In this document: piece after piece, positions 1 to 8,058 of the stretch
Layout: each line of letters starts with the position of its first letter
How positions within the stretch are numbered: the first letter of the stretch is position 1
Assembly (NCBI RefSeq): GCF_014170375.1
Contig: NZ_LZZW01000036.1
Span: 124,001 to 188,000 of the forward strand
DNA length: 64,000 bases
Reading direction: 5' to 3'
Source: Variovorax sp. UMC13
GTDB lineage: Bacteria; Pseudomonadota; Gammaproteobacteria; Burkholderiales; Burkholderiaceae_C
Notes under the pieces: model-generated
What the model was told of the DNA's origin: nothing
The model's database searches: none
The model's input: the letters and a program-made list of their open reading frames with translations, nothing else
Program-made: the position numbers and the translations under genes

Positions 1-265
1 GCGCGGTCAGCACCAGTACCGGCGTGCGGTCGCCGCGGCCGCGCGCCTGGCGCAGCACGTTCAGGCCGCTGGCCAGGCCGCTGGTGCGGCTGCCGGTCAG
101 GGGCAGCGTGAGGTCGAGCAGCACCGCATCGAACAACTGCACCCGCCACAGGTGGTCGGCGTCCTCCACGTTGGTCGCCAGGTCGACGCGGTGGTTGGCA
201 TCGCGCAGGCTGCGCAACATCATGTCGCTCAGCACGGCATCGTCTTCGATCAACAGGATTCGCAT
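1..265 (-). CDS. Response regulator, receiver domain (cut by window edge)
   Basis: The first 88 codons of a two-component response regulator run off the left edge. The start (MRILLIEDDAVL) has the acidic pair (E7, D8, D9) of a receiver domain. The phospho-acceptor aspartate lies in VLLDLTLP at about residue 51, and the strand-4 motif VLVLTA is at the very end. About ten extra residues (around TGSRTSGLASG) sit between the phospho-aspartate loop and helix 3, longer than usual. The output domain is not visible, so OmpR/QseB membership is a guess. It reads in the same direction as copA, which lies upstream of it, separated by about 240 bp that hold a nested palindrome. Confidence 0.85.
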   Translation of the reverse strand, partial: MRILLIEDDAVLSDMMLRSLRDANHRVDLATNVEDADHLWRVQLFDAVLLDLTLPLTGSRTSGLASGLNVLRQARGRGDRTPVLVLTA

Positions 266-379
266 GGGACAGGCAGAAAAGAAAGGGAGAGGCCGCGGGT
301 GCTGCGTTTCTACACCAAGCTGAAGCACGCGCAAGGAGCGCAACGCCGAGTGGCCCGTCGTGGCAGGCCTTCCCGAAGG

Positions 380-489
380 GTTGGTGGAACCAGGGGCCGT
401 CTGCGGCGTTGCCCGCGCTTGCAAGGCGCCAGCCTTGCTGCGCGCAGGCGCCTTGCATCCAGCCCCTTGTTCCACCAACGCGATCCCCG
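380..489. repeat. Nested inverted repeat between copA and the response regulator
   Basis: The outer arms at 380-397 and 472-489 match over 18 bp with one mismatch (GTTGGTGGAACCAGGGGC against its complement). Inside them, GCAAGGCGCC at 421-430 pairs exactly with 447-456. The structure lies just downstream of the copA stop (508) on the strand transcribed leftward. A large hairpin could act as a terminator or transcript-processing site; there is no U-tract. It could also be a miniature dispersed repeat. Confidence 0.6.
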
Positions 490-507
490 GAACAGTGTGA
501 GCAGGCC

Positions 508-2724
508 CTAGCCCTTGCTCGGCCGCCAGCGGCGCAACAACAACGCATTGGCCATCACGCTCACGCTGGAGGCCGCCATGGCGGCACCGGCCACCACCGG
601 GCTCAGCAGGCCGAAGGCCGCGAAGGGGATGCCGATCACGTTGTAGGCAAAGGCCCAGAACAGGTTCTGGCGGATCTTCGCCACGGTGCGCGCCGACAGG
701 TCGAGCGCATCGGCCACCAGCGCCAGGTCGCCGCGCATCAGGGTGATGCCGGCGGCCTCCATCGCCACGTCGGTGCCGTTGGCCATCGCGATGCCGACGT
801 CGGCCGCGGCCAGCGCGGGTGCGTCGTTGGCGCCGTCGCCCACCATGGCCACCACATGCACCCCGCCCTGTGCATCGGTGCGCAAGGCCGTCACCTGCGC
901 GGCCTTGTCGGCCGGCAGCACCTCGGCGCGCACGTCCTCGGCCGCGATGCCCACGCGCGCGGCCATGGCCTGCGCCGCATGCCGGTTGTCGCCCGAGATC
1001 ATCACCACGCGCAGGCCGCGGGCCCGCAAGGCAGCCACCGCCTGCGCGGCCTGGGGCTTGGGCTCGTCGCTGAATGCCAGCAAGGCCTGCACCACCGGCG
1101 CGCCCCCGGCGCCGAAGGCCAGCAGCGCCGACACCGTCGCGCCCTGCCGCTGCAGGCGCTGCACCGCGGCGTCGTCGGGCCGCGCATCCAGTTCCTCGCA
1201 CCAGCGCAGGCTGGCGATGGCCCATTCCGACGCGCCGACGAAGCCGCGCACGCCGCGGCCCGAGGGTGACTGCAGGTCGCGCGCCGCGACCGCCTCGATG
1301 CCCTGCTTCGCCGCCGCGGCGAGCACCGCCTTGGCCAGCGGATGGCCGCTGCCGCGCTGCAGGCTGGCGGCCACCGCGAGCAGTGCATCTGCGTCGCCAC
1401 CCGACGCCGGCACGAACCCGGTGAGCGTGGGCGTGCCCAGGGTCAGCGTGCCGGTCTTGTCGAAGGCCACGGTGTCGACCCGGTGCGCGAGCTCGAGCGC
1501 GCGCGCGTCCTTGATCAGGATGCCGCGCCTGGCGGCCACGCCGGTGCCGGCCATCACCGCGACCGGCGTGGCCAGGCCCAGCGCACAGGGGCAGGCGATC
1601 ACCAGCACCGCCACCGCGTGGACCAGCGCAGCCTCGGTGCCGGCACCGGCCAGCAGCCAGCCGGCCAGCGTGAGCAGCGCGATCACCAGCACCGCCGGCA
1701 CGAAGACCGCCGACACCTTGTCGACCAGGCGCTGGATCGGCGCCTTGGCCGCCTGCGCGTCCTCCACCAGCCGAATGATGCGGGCCAACACGCTCTCGGC
1801 GCCGACCGCGCGCACCTCGACCAGCAGCCGCCCTGCCCCGTTGACCGAGCCGCCGGTCAGCGCATCGCCCGGGCCCTTGGCCACGGGCAAGGGTTCGCCG
1901 GTGAGCATCGATTCGTCGACCTCCGACTGGCCCTCGATCACATGGGCATCGGCCGGCACGCGTTCGCCCGGGCGCACGGCCAGCCGGTCGCCGGCCATGA
2001 CTTCGGCCAGCGGCACGTCGGTCTCGCTGCGCGGGCCGACCAGATGCGCGACTTCGGGCCGCAGTTGCTGCAGCGCGCGGATGGCCGAGGTCGCCTGCCG
2101 CTTGGCACGCGTCTCCAGCCACTTGCCCAACAACACCAGCGAGATCACCACCGCCGAGGCTTCGAAGTACAGATGCGGCATCTCGCCCGGCCCGGCGCGC
2201 CACCAGAGCCACAGCGACAGCCCGAAGGCCGCGCTGGTGCCCAAGGCCACCAGCAGGTCCATGTTGCCGGTGAGCGCACGCGCCGCATGCCAACCCGCGC
2301 GATAGAAGCGCGCGCCCAGCCAGAACTGCACCGGCGCGGCCAGCAGCAACTGCCACAGCGGCGGCAGCATCGCATGGAAGCCGAAGGGCTCCAGCAGCAT
2401 CGGCGCGAGCAGCGGCGTCGACAGGGCCAGGCCGGCCGCGACCGGGCCGACGCCCTGCCAGGGCGAGTCGTTCGCGGATGCAACCTGCGCCGATTCGGCC
2501 GTGCGCGGCTCGTAGCCCGCGCTGCGCACGGCACGCCGCAAGCGCGCATCGACCTCCTCCGTCGCATCGGCGGCGAGCGTGATGCGCGCGCTCTCGGTGG
2601 CGAGGTTGACGCTGGCGTCCTGTACGCCGGCCACCTGCTTCAGCGCGCGTTCGACGCGCATCACGCAGGACGCGCAGGTCATGCCGCCAACGGCGATGTC
2701 CAGTGTGGGCAATGAAGTGTTCAT
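508..2724 (-). CDS. copA: Copper-exporting P1B-type ATPase CopA
   Basis: This 738-residue inner-membrane ATPase pumps Cu(I) out of the cytoplasm. It has one N-terminal heavy-metal-associated domain (GMTCASC, residues 14-20) and then the usual eight membrane segments. The CPC metal site is in VIACPCALGLATP, the phosphorylation motif is DKTGTLTLGTP, and the hinge is MVGDGANDAPALA. Length is typical for a single-HMA CopA. It is divergent from copZ-cueR, and its promoter is a MerR-type element with a 19-bp spacer (2731-2761). The predicted transcription start falls on or next to the ATG and no Shine-Dalgarno precedes it, so the mRNA may be leaderless. Confidence 0.96.
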   Translation of the reverse strand: MNTSLPTLDIAVGGMTCASCVMRVERALKQVAGVQDASVNLATESARITLAADATEEVDARLRRAVRSAGYEPRTAESAQVASANDSPWQGVGPVAAGLALSTPLLAPMLLEPFGFHAMLPPLWQLLLAAPVQFWLGARFYRAGWHAARALTGNMDLLVALGTSAAFGLSLWLWWRAGPGEMPHLYFEASAVVISLVLLGKWLETRAKRQATSAIRALQQLRPEVAHLVGPRSETDVPLAEVMAGDRLAVRPGERVPADAHVIEGQSEVDESMLTGEPLPVAKGPGDALTGGSVNGAGRLLVEVRAVGAESVLARIIRLVEDAQAAKAPIQRLVDKVSAVFVPAVLVIALLTLAGWLLAGAGTEAALVHAVAVLVIACPCALGLATPVAVMAGTGVAARRGILIKDARALELAHRVDTVAFDKTGTLTLGTPTLTGFVPASGGDADALLAVAASLQRGSGHPLAKAVLAAAAKQGIEAVAARDLQSPSGRGVRGFVGASEWAIASLRWCEELDARPDDAAVQRLQRQGATVSALLAFGAGGAPVVQALLAFSDEPKPQAAQAVAALRARGLRVVMISGDNRHAAQAMAARVGIAAEDVRAEVLPADKAAQVTALRTDAQGGVHVVAMVGDGANDAPALAAADVGIAMANGTDVAMEAAGITLMRGDLALVADALDLSARTVAKIRQNLFWAFAYNVIGIPFAAFGLLSPVVAGAAMAASSVSVMANALLLRRWRPSKG

Positions 2725-2730
2725 GGGCCG

Positions 2731-2761
2731 AGACTAAAGCCTCACACCATGGCAAGGTCAA
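2731..2761 (-). promoter_or_regulatory. CueR-type promoter of copA
   Basis: Read leftward, TTGACC (2756-2761) is the -35 and TAGTCT (2731-2736) the -10. They are separated by 19 bp, the over-long spacer diagnostic of MerR-family activation. The spacer begins with ACCTTGCCATGG, like the CueR half-site ACCTT. It sits back to back with the copZ promoter, so one CueR regulator can serve both directions. A start 6-8 nt past the -10 would be at about 2723-2725, at the copA ATG. Confidence 0.75.
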
Positions 2762-2774
2762 GCATGGAATTTCC

Positions 2775-2805
2775 TTGACCTTTTCATGGTGTCAAGGTTC
2801 ACACT
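2775..2805 (+). promoter_or_regulatory. CueR-type promoter of copZ-cueR
   Basis: TTGACC (2775-2780), a 19-bp spacer and CACACT (2800-2805) form a MerR-type promoter. The spacer region contains the dyad ACCTT...AAGGT typical of CueR operators. It drives copZ (ATG 2841, ribosome-binding site AAGGAA at about 2829) and the overlapping regulator gene, giving autoregulation. Confidence 0.72.
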
Positions 2806-2840
2806 GAAGCCTCGTTTCATCCATCCCCAAGGAACACACC

Positions 2841-3035
2841 ATGAGCCAGAAATTCGAAGTCACCGGCATGACCTGCGGCCATTGCGCCAGCACCGTGAAG
2901 AACGCACTGCAGACCGTCGACCCCGAAGCGCAGGTCACGGTCGACCTGCCGACCGGCCATGTCGACGTGCAGAGCGCGCAGCCCCGCGCCGACCTGGTGG
3001 CCGCGATCGAGAACGCCGGCTACGCGGTGAAGTGA
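2841..3035 (+). CDS. copZ: Copper chaperone CopZ
   Basis: This 64-residue cytoplasmic heavy-metal-associated protein has the ferredoxin-like fold and the Cu(I)-binding motif GMTCGHC at residues 9-15. It should hand copper to the N-terminal domain of CopA or to CueR. A good ribosome-binding site (AAGGAA) precedes the ATG. Its stop overlaps the GTG start of cueR by 4 bp, so the two are translationally coupled and share the CueR-type promoter at 2775-2805. Confidence 0.95.
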   Translation: MSQKFEVTGMTCGHCASTVKNALQTVDPEAQVTVDLPTGHVDVQSAQPRADLVAAIENAGYAVK

Positions 3036-3454
3036 GCGCCACGCCGTCGACCCACGCCGGCCCGTGGAACATCGGTGCCGCGGCCGAGCGCTCGGGCGTG
3101 TCGGCACGCATGGTGCGGCACTACGAGGGCCTGGGCCTGCTGCCGGGTGTGGCACGCACCGAGAGCGGCTACCGCCAGTACACCGAGGCCGACATCCACA
3201 GCCTGCAGTTCATCAAGCGTTCGCGCGACCTGGGCTTCTCGATGGAGGAGATCGCCGAACTCGTGGGCCTCTGGCACAACCGCCGACGCGCCAGCGCCAG
3301 CGTGAAGAAGATCGCGCAACGCCACCTGGGCGAACTCGAGGAACGCATCGCCAGCATGCAGGCGATGCAGCGCACGCTGTCACACCTGGTGCATTGCTGC
3401 CACGGCGACGGGCGGCCCGACTGCCCGATCCTCGATGACCTGGCCGGCCATTGA
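3032..3454 (+). CDS. cueR: Copper-responsive MerR-family activator CueR
   Basis: The 140-residue regulator starts at a GTG overlapping the copZ stop (GTGA). The N-terminal winged helix begins WNIGAAAERSGVSARMVRHYEGLGLL, followed by a dimerisation helix. The C-terminal metal loop CCHGDGRPDCPI matches the two-cysteine Cu(I) site of CueR (C-x7-C spacing near residues 113-121). It should twist the 19-bp-spacer promoters at 2731-2805 to activate copA and copZ when Cu(I) is present. A longer reading frame upstream overlaps copZ and is not needed. Confidence 0.93.
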   Translation: MSATPSTHAGPWNIGAAAERSGVSARMVRHYEGLGLLPGVARTESGYRQYTEADIHSLQFIKRSRDLGFSMEEIAELVGLWHNRRRASASVKKIAQRHLGELEERIASMQAMQRTLSHLVHCCHGDGRPDCPILDDLAGH

Positions 3455-3547
3455 GCACAGGAGCTCCAACAACCGATTACAAAATTCGCATTGCGGGTGG
3501 CAGTCCTTGTTTCTAGTATTTAAGTACTAAAACTTACAACAGCTGCC

Positions 3548-4414
3548 ATGGCACACAACGGTTCTTCCGCCACCCCTGTGGCTCCGTCCCGCGTGGCCGC
3601 GGCTTGGCGTCCGATCGAGAAGATCGATGCGGATGACTTGAGTTACGAGCAATTCCTCGAACGTTACATGCGGCCCAACCGGCCCGTGGTGATCTCCGAC
3701 GTCGGGAAGCAATGGGCTGCCATGCGCCAGTGGACGCCCGCCCACTTCCAGCAGCGTTTCGGCAGCAAGCCGATGCCGATCGCCTACGACGAGACCCTGC
3801 CCTTCGACGAATTCATCGACCGCGTGATCGCCTCGAGCGCCGACGCACCGGGCCCGTACATGCACCGCTCCTTCCTGCACGAGGTGCTGCCGGAGCTGCT
3901 GCCCGACCTGATCCCGCAGAACCCCTACGCCTTCCCGCGCCGCTACGCGAGCCCGCTCATGCCCTCGCGCTGGCAACGGCCCGATGGCTACCTGAAGCTG
4001 CTGGTCGGCGGCGTGGGCAGCAAATTTCCGGTGATGCACTACGACGGCGAAGCCGCGCATGCCGCCATCACCGAGATCTACGGCGACAAGGAATTCATCA
4101 TGTACGCGCCGGAGGACGGGCCGAAGCTCTACCCCCTGCCCGACAGGCCCAACCAGTCCTCGGTCGACGATCCCGCGCTGCAGGACCTGGAACGCTTTCC
4201 GCTGCTGGCGCAGGCGGTCCAGTACCGCACGGTGCTGAAACCGGGCGACATGGTCTTCGTGCCGACCGGCTGGTGGCACGCCGCCCGGGCGCTGTCGGTC
4301 TCGATCTCGGTCTGCACCAACATGCTCGACGGCATGCATTGGCAGGGCCTGAGCGCCGACGCCTATGGCACACCGGCCACCCATCCGGACATCAAGTCCC
4401 GCCTCAAGCGTTAA
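3548..4414 (+). CDS. Cupin-like / JmjC-domain protein
   Basis: A 288-residue protein of the cupin_8/JmjC-like oxygenase fold. The Fe(II)-binding facial triad is probably H-x-D in MHYDGEAAH and the distal histidine in PTGWWHAARAL. The middle has YLKLLVGGVGSKFPVMHYD and the end has the characteristic KPGDMVFVPTGWWH. Bacterial relatives include protein hydroxylases, but the substrate cannot be named here. There is no strong Shine-Dalgarno before the ATG. The AT-rich upstream region (3470-3545) holds the short dyad TAGTA-TTTAAG-TACTA. A 54-codon frame follows immediately after the stop. Confidence 0.85.
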   Translation: MAHNGSSATPVAPSRVAAAWRPIEKIDADDLSYEQFLERYMRPNRPVVISDVGKQWAAMRQWTPAHFQQRFGSKPMPIAYDETLPFDEFIDRVIASSADAPGPYMHRSFLHEVLPELLPDLIPQNPYAFPRRYASPLMPSRWQRPDGYLKLLVGGVGSKFPVMHYDGEAAHAAITEIYGDKEFIMYAPEDGPKLYPLPDRPNQSSVDDPALQDLERFPLLAQAVQYRTVLKPGDMVFVPTGWWHAARALSVSISVCTNMLDGMHWQGLSADAYGTPATHPDIKSRLKR

Positions 4415-4417
4415 TGG

Positions 4418-4582
4418 ATGCGCGGACTCGGCGCCTTGCTCGATGCGCTGGAACGGCTGCAGGTCGAGCGGCCGGCCCTGGCCCGCACCCTGGTCTTTCC
4501 GGAGCGGCTGGCGCCCATCTCCGCGGCCGTCGCGCCCGAGCCTTCGCGCCGGCAGATCCACCTGCGCCGGCCGACGAACTGA
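4418..4582 (+). CDS. Small hypothetical protein downstream of the JmjC-like gene
   Basis: A 54-codon frame (MRGLGALLDALERL...) starts 4 nt after the JmjC-like stop. It has an amphipathic N-terminal helix and a basic C-terminus (RRQIHLRRPTN). Its codon usage is GC3-rich like its neighbours. No ribosome-binding site separates it from the preceding stop, so it would depend on coupled translation. It may instead be the decayed tail of the upstream gene. I do not recognise a family. Confidence 0.4.
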   Translation: MRGLGALLDALERLQVERPALARTLVFPERLAPISAAVAPEPSRRQIHLRRPTN

Positions 4583-4594
4583 GGCGGGGGCGGG

Positions 4595-5536
4595 TCAGGC
4601 GCCGCGCACCATCGAAAGAATCTGCGTGGGGTCGAGGGTGCGCGCCTTCTCCTGGATGGCCGGGAGGTAGCGCGCCTGCAGGCCCTGTCCTTCCTTCGTG
4701 ACGCTGGCATACGCGTCCTTGAGCATCTGCGTCGACAGCGTGCGGCCGCCCGCGTAGTAGCGCTTGGCGACGTGGCCCAGCGCGTAGGTCGTGGCGAAGC
4801 TCATGCCCGAACTCACGGCCTGCTTGCCCACGCCGCGCAGCAGGCCGCCCCCCATCTTGCCGAGCAGGCCGCCCAGCAACTTGCGACCCGCCTGCTCCAG
4901 GTACTGCGAGGTCAGGCCTACGCCCACCGTGGCGATGAAATCCTTCACATGGCCGCTGTCGAGCGCATAGCCGTGCGCCTGCCCGATGCGATAGACCAGC
5001 TTCATCTGCAAGGGAATGATCGCCATGGTCGAGAGCGTCTCGGGCAGCAGTTCGAGCGCGCCGTTGAGGATGGCGGCATTCAGGATCGCCTGGTCGAGCT
5101 CGGCCTGGTCGACCGTCGAAGCGACCGCCGGCGTCGATGCCGGCGCGGCCGAAGTGACCGACGCCGTGGCCAGGGCTTCGGCCTGGGCGGTGAATTGCGT
5201 GGCCTGCCCGGCATCCAGCCCGAGCGAGGTGCGCACGTCGGCGAGGAAGGCACGCTCCGCGTCCGATTGCGCGCCATCCGCATCGCAGACGCAGACCGCC
5301 ATCTCGTAGCCGAGCTGCCGCGATTCGGGGCTGAGCAATGCCGCGCTCACGTCGGGCAGCGACACGCGCTTCATCAGCACGTCCTGGTAGAGCGTGGGCA
5401 GATGCAGCCCATCGGCCTGCGACAGGCCCTCGGCGATGCGCTTGATCTCGTCGCGCTCCCGCGCGTGCTTGTCGCCATCGACAAAGGCAGCGAGCAGGCT
5501 GAGGGTGACGATGGCGCGGGTTTCGGACGGGTTCAC
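4595..5536 (-). CDS. TerB-like / DUF697 domain protein
   Basis: A 313-residue protein starting at GTG (5534-5536) behind AAGGAACGTACC. Residues 1-110 resemble a TerB/tellurite-resistance helical domain (ETRAIVTLSLLAAFVDGDKHARERDEIKRI). An Ala/Thr/Ser linker follows. The C-terminal half (LPLQMKLVYRIGQAHGY-type segment, then glycine-rich LLGGLLGKMGGGLLRGVGKQ) resembles the DUF697 membrane-associated domain. The function is unknown; TerB proteins are linked to stress and metal resistance. It is the last gene before the origin-like region and reads away from it. A longer frame to 5638 would run into the first origin-like unit and lacks a ribosome-binding site. Confidence 0.8.
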   Translation of the reverse strand: MNPSETRAIVTLSLLAAFVDGDKHARERDEIKRIAEGLSQADGLHLPTLYQDVLMKRVSLPDVSAALLSPESRQLGYEMAVCVCDADGAQSDAERAFLADVRTSLGLDAGQATQFTAQAEALATASVTSAAPASTPAVASTVDQAELDQAILNAAILNGALELLPETLSTMAIIPLQMKLVYRIGQAHGYALDSGHVKDFIATVGVGLTSQYLEQAGRKLLGGLLGKMGGGLLRGVGKQAVSSGMSFATTYALGHVAKRYYAGGRTLSTQMLKDAYASVTKEGQGLQARYLPAIQEKARTLDPTQILSMVRGA

Positions 5537-5626
5537 GGTACGTTCCTTGGAATCTGAATGAAGACGGTCAGCCGCCTTTCGGCGCCGGAACATCGATGCT
5601 GAGGCCGAAGGCCTGCGTTGCACGCT

Positions 5627-6020
5627 TTCTCCCCACAAATCTTGGGTAACTCTGTGAATAACTGAGGTTCTTTCTTGTAAGAGCGCTGCAAGTCCTTGTT
5701 TTTAAAGAGAAAACAACAGACTGCTCAAGAATTCATCAGTGGATGTCTTTTTCTGCAAGTACCGCTTTTCCAGAATTTTTGGCCTCTGTCAAAGGACAAC
5801 CCTGGGGATAATTCCGGCACAACCCGCCTGTTCGTCCAGGTGCCGATGCCTGCGGCCCGGCCCGCGCCTTCATCGAAACGGCGTCGACGCCCCGCTGCAC
5901 ACATGCATTCAGGCACTGCAAGTGCCTATCGCAGCAGGAAAAAAGAAGGCTTTCCACAGCGGAGGCCGAAGCCTCTTACGCGGCGGCGACGCGGGATGAA
6001 AGAAAGAAGAAGAAAAAGGC
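5627..6020 (+). repeat. Origin-like unit 1 (no DnaA-trio)
   Basis: Starts with TTCTCCCCACAAA. DnaA boxes: TTATTCACA on the minus strand at 5653-5661 (perfect TTATNCACA) and a weak TTTCCACAG at 5951-5959. The shared motifs AAGTCCTTGT (5690-5699) and TGTCAAAGGACA (5787-5798) are present. The second 10-mer has drifted to AAGTGCCTAT (5920-5929). The 3' end has no trio and no AT-rich tract, so this looks like a degenerate copy. Confidence 0.75.
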
Positions 6021-6237
6021 GTGTCTGGGCGGAAAAAAATGCCTTGGGCTTCATGCCGGCTCCTTCGATCGCTGAAGCACCAGCGTTCCACATGGGAGCA
6101 GGCCCGAACCGCAGCGCCTTCCCCTCCTTCCTCGCAGACCTGCAAGCGCCACCAAGTTCCAGGGGCCGGCGGTCCTCACAGCGTGAACGCGCAGACCGCG
6201 CGCGAAAGTTATCCGCAAGACGCGGCCAAACTTCGCC

Positions 6238-6630
6238 TTCTCCCCACAAATGTGGGGCAAGTCTGTGCATAACTCGCGCACTGTCTTGTAAAAGCATTGC
6301 AAGTGGTTGTTTTTGAAAGAGATTCTCTAGATTGCTCAATTTTGGAGCAGTGGATGATTTGCCGAGAAATAGCCCTTTCTCAGATTGCCCAGCGGCTGTC
6401 AAAGTACAACTCTGTGGAAAAAACAGGCACAAGCCATGAGTTATCCACAGAAGGCAGGCTGGGACTGAAGTTGTTCCCGTGCGCGAGACACCCCGGAAGC
6501 AGGGCTGCGCACATGCATAGGGCTGCGCCAAGTCCCTGTCGCGAAAGAAGAATCGGGGCCTGTCCACAGAAGGCCGCATTCCTTATCTACTACTACTAAT
6601 TTGAATAGAAGAAATAAAAGATAGGAACCG
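6238..6630 (+). repeat. Origin-like unit 2 (complete)
   Basis: DnaA boxes: TTATGCACA (minus, 6264-6272), TTTTCCACA (minus, 6413-6421), perfect TTATCCACA (6441-6449) and CTGTCCACA (6560-6568). The shared 10-mers are AAGTGGTTGT (6301) and AAGTCCCTGT (6530). The central dyad is TGTCAAAGTACA (6397-6408). A DnaA-trio (6587-6600) and an AT-rich tail complete the unit. This copy has the best DnaA-box set of the five. Confidence 0.8.
6587..6625 (+). other. DnaA-trio and AT-rich tract of unit 2
   Basis: CTACTACTACTAAT (6587-6600) is an uninterrupted run of TAC trinucleotides ending TAA, like the trios that DnaA uses to load on single-stranded DNA. It is followed by an AT-rich stretch. The nearest DnaA box (6560-6568) is 18 bp upstream across a mixed spacer. 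Confidence 0.75.
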
Positions 6631-6968
6631 AGCGAAATTCGGCTGCAAAAAATCATCGATTGCGCCAAGCGCGGCCTGCAGTCCCCATCCGCCAGGCCAG
6701 CGCCTGACCGGGGCGGTCGGAATGCGCCCCTACGCTTCGTCGACGCTGCGAGCACCGGCCGGTACGAGATCGTTTCGCGGACATGGCGCTTCGTACGCCT
6801 GCCGAACACGGTTGCCGGGCCTCTCAGGGGCGACCAGCGGTCGTCCGACACCGCTCGAGGCGCCCGAGCGCAGCCAGGTACTCACGCCGCCACACGCGGG
6901 CCTGCCCGCCCGTGACTGGCATGGCCTGCCACGGGCAGCGATGCACAGAACATCCGCAAAAACAGCGT

Positions 6969-7310
6969 TTCTCCCCACAAACACTGGATAACTTTGTTCA
7001 TAACTCAAGCACTGCTTTGTAAGGGTTTTGCAAGTCGTTGTTTTTAAAGAGGAATCCTTAGCCTGCTTAAATTTATGGCAGTGGATGTCTTTGGGCCGAA
7101 AAGCGCTTTCCCAGAATCCCCGAAGCCTGTCAAAGGACAACGCTGTGGAGAACTCCGGCATAAGCCCTCCAGTTGTCCACAGCCGGCCTCCGCGGCGTGG
7201 GACCCGAGGCCGCGTCGACATGGGATTCCGCGCCTGCGCCGAGCTCTCCCAAGTCCTTGTCATGAAACGGAAACATGGGCCCGGCCGCGCCCTCATCTCT
7301 TCTTTGCAGA
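6969..7310 (+). repeat. Origin-like unit 3 (no DnaA-trio)
   Basis: DnaA boxes: TTATGAACA (minus, 6995-7003), TTCTCCACA (minus, 7144-7152) and TTGTCCACA (7173-7181). The shared 10-mers are AAGTCGTTGT (7032) and AAGTCCTTGT (7251), with the dyad TGTCAAAGGACA at 7128-7139. Where the trio should be (about 7290) there is only a pyrimidine-rich CTCATCTCTTCTTT, so the unwinding part appears lost. Confidence 0.75.
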
Positions 7311-7459
7311 CACCCCGATCCGGGCCGTCCGAATGCGACAAGGCGATGGGATAACGTTCCCTTCGATTTTTTTTGGGTTTTTCTGCTTTCGCCGCCCACC
7401 TCCGCCAAAGGTACCCACAGCTTCATGAAGCCGCCGCGGTGGTGCCGAAGAAGGCAGCG

Positions 7460-7855
7460 TTCTCCCCACAAAAACTGGGTAACGCTGTGAACAACTCACG
7501 CATTCCTCTGTAGAGAGTTTCCAAGTCGTTGTTTTAAAAGGAGAAACAACAGAATGCTCAAGAATTGAGCAGTGGATGCCGTGGCCTCCAGGCGGCGAAT
7601 TCAGCAGAATTTTCGGCCTTGTCAAAGGATAACTCTGGGGAAAAATCCGGCACAAGAGAACAGTTGTCCACAGCCGCGACGCGGCGAACGAAGTTGTTCC
7701 CTTGCGCGGCACAGCGCCGAAGCAGGGCTGCGCACATGCTTAGACGCATCGCAAGTCCTTGTCGGAGAACGAAAAGAAGGGGCTGTCCACAGAACTGGCG
7801 CTTCCTCTACTACTACTGCTAATTTAAATAAGAGAAATTAGAGATAGAGAGCGCG
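7460..7855 (+). repeat. Origin-like unit 4 (complete)
   Basis: DnaA boxes: TTGTTCACA (minus, 7486-7494), TTGTCCACA (7664-7672) and CTGTCCACA (7783-7791). The perfect dyad TGCTCAA-GAA-TTGAGCA lies at 7555-7571 and TTGTCAAAGGATAA at 7619-7632. The shared 10-mers are at 7523 and 7753. The trio at 7807-7823 and an AT-rich tail close the unit. Confidence 0.8.
7807..7845 (+). other. DnaA-trio and AT-rich tract of unit 4
   Basis: CTACTACTACTGCTAAT (7807-7823) has one extra TGC triplet compared with units 2 and 5, so the length changes by exactly one trinucleotide. An AT-rich tract follows. The DnaA box is 15 bp upstream. Confidence 0.75.
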
Positions 7856-8058
7856 AAAAAAACGTCGAAGGCGTCCCCACTTTCGCGCGGATCGGCTGGG
7901 TCGGCCTCCGGTTCGCTCGCCCATCGCGGCAACCGCCGCCGTCGGCGAGCGAACTCGGCGCCCTACAGGGTCATAAACCGGAGACCAATGCACGCCGACC
8001 GCTAAAAAGTGCTCAGAACGCGCCGACTTCGCCGCGCGCGGACCCGCCAACCCGTGTT

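Noticed and set aside
3501..3513. AGTCCTTGTTT before the JmjC-like gene as a sixth origin-like unit
   Set aside because: Only this 11-base word is shared; no DnaA box, trio or flanking similarity is present.
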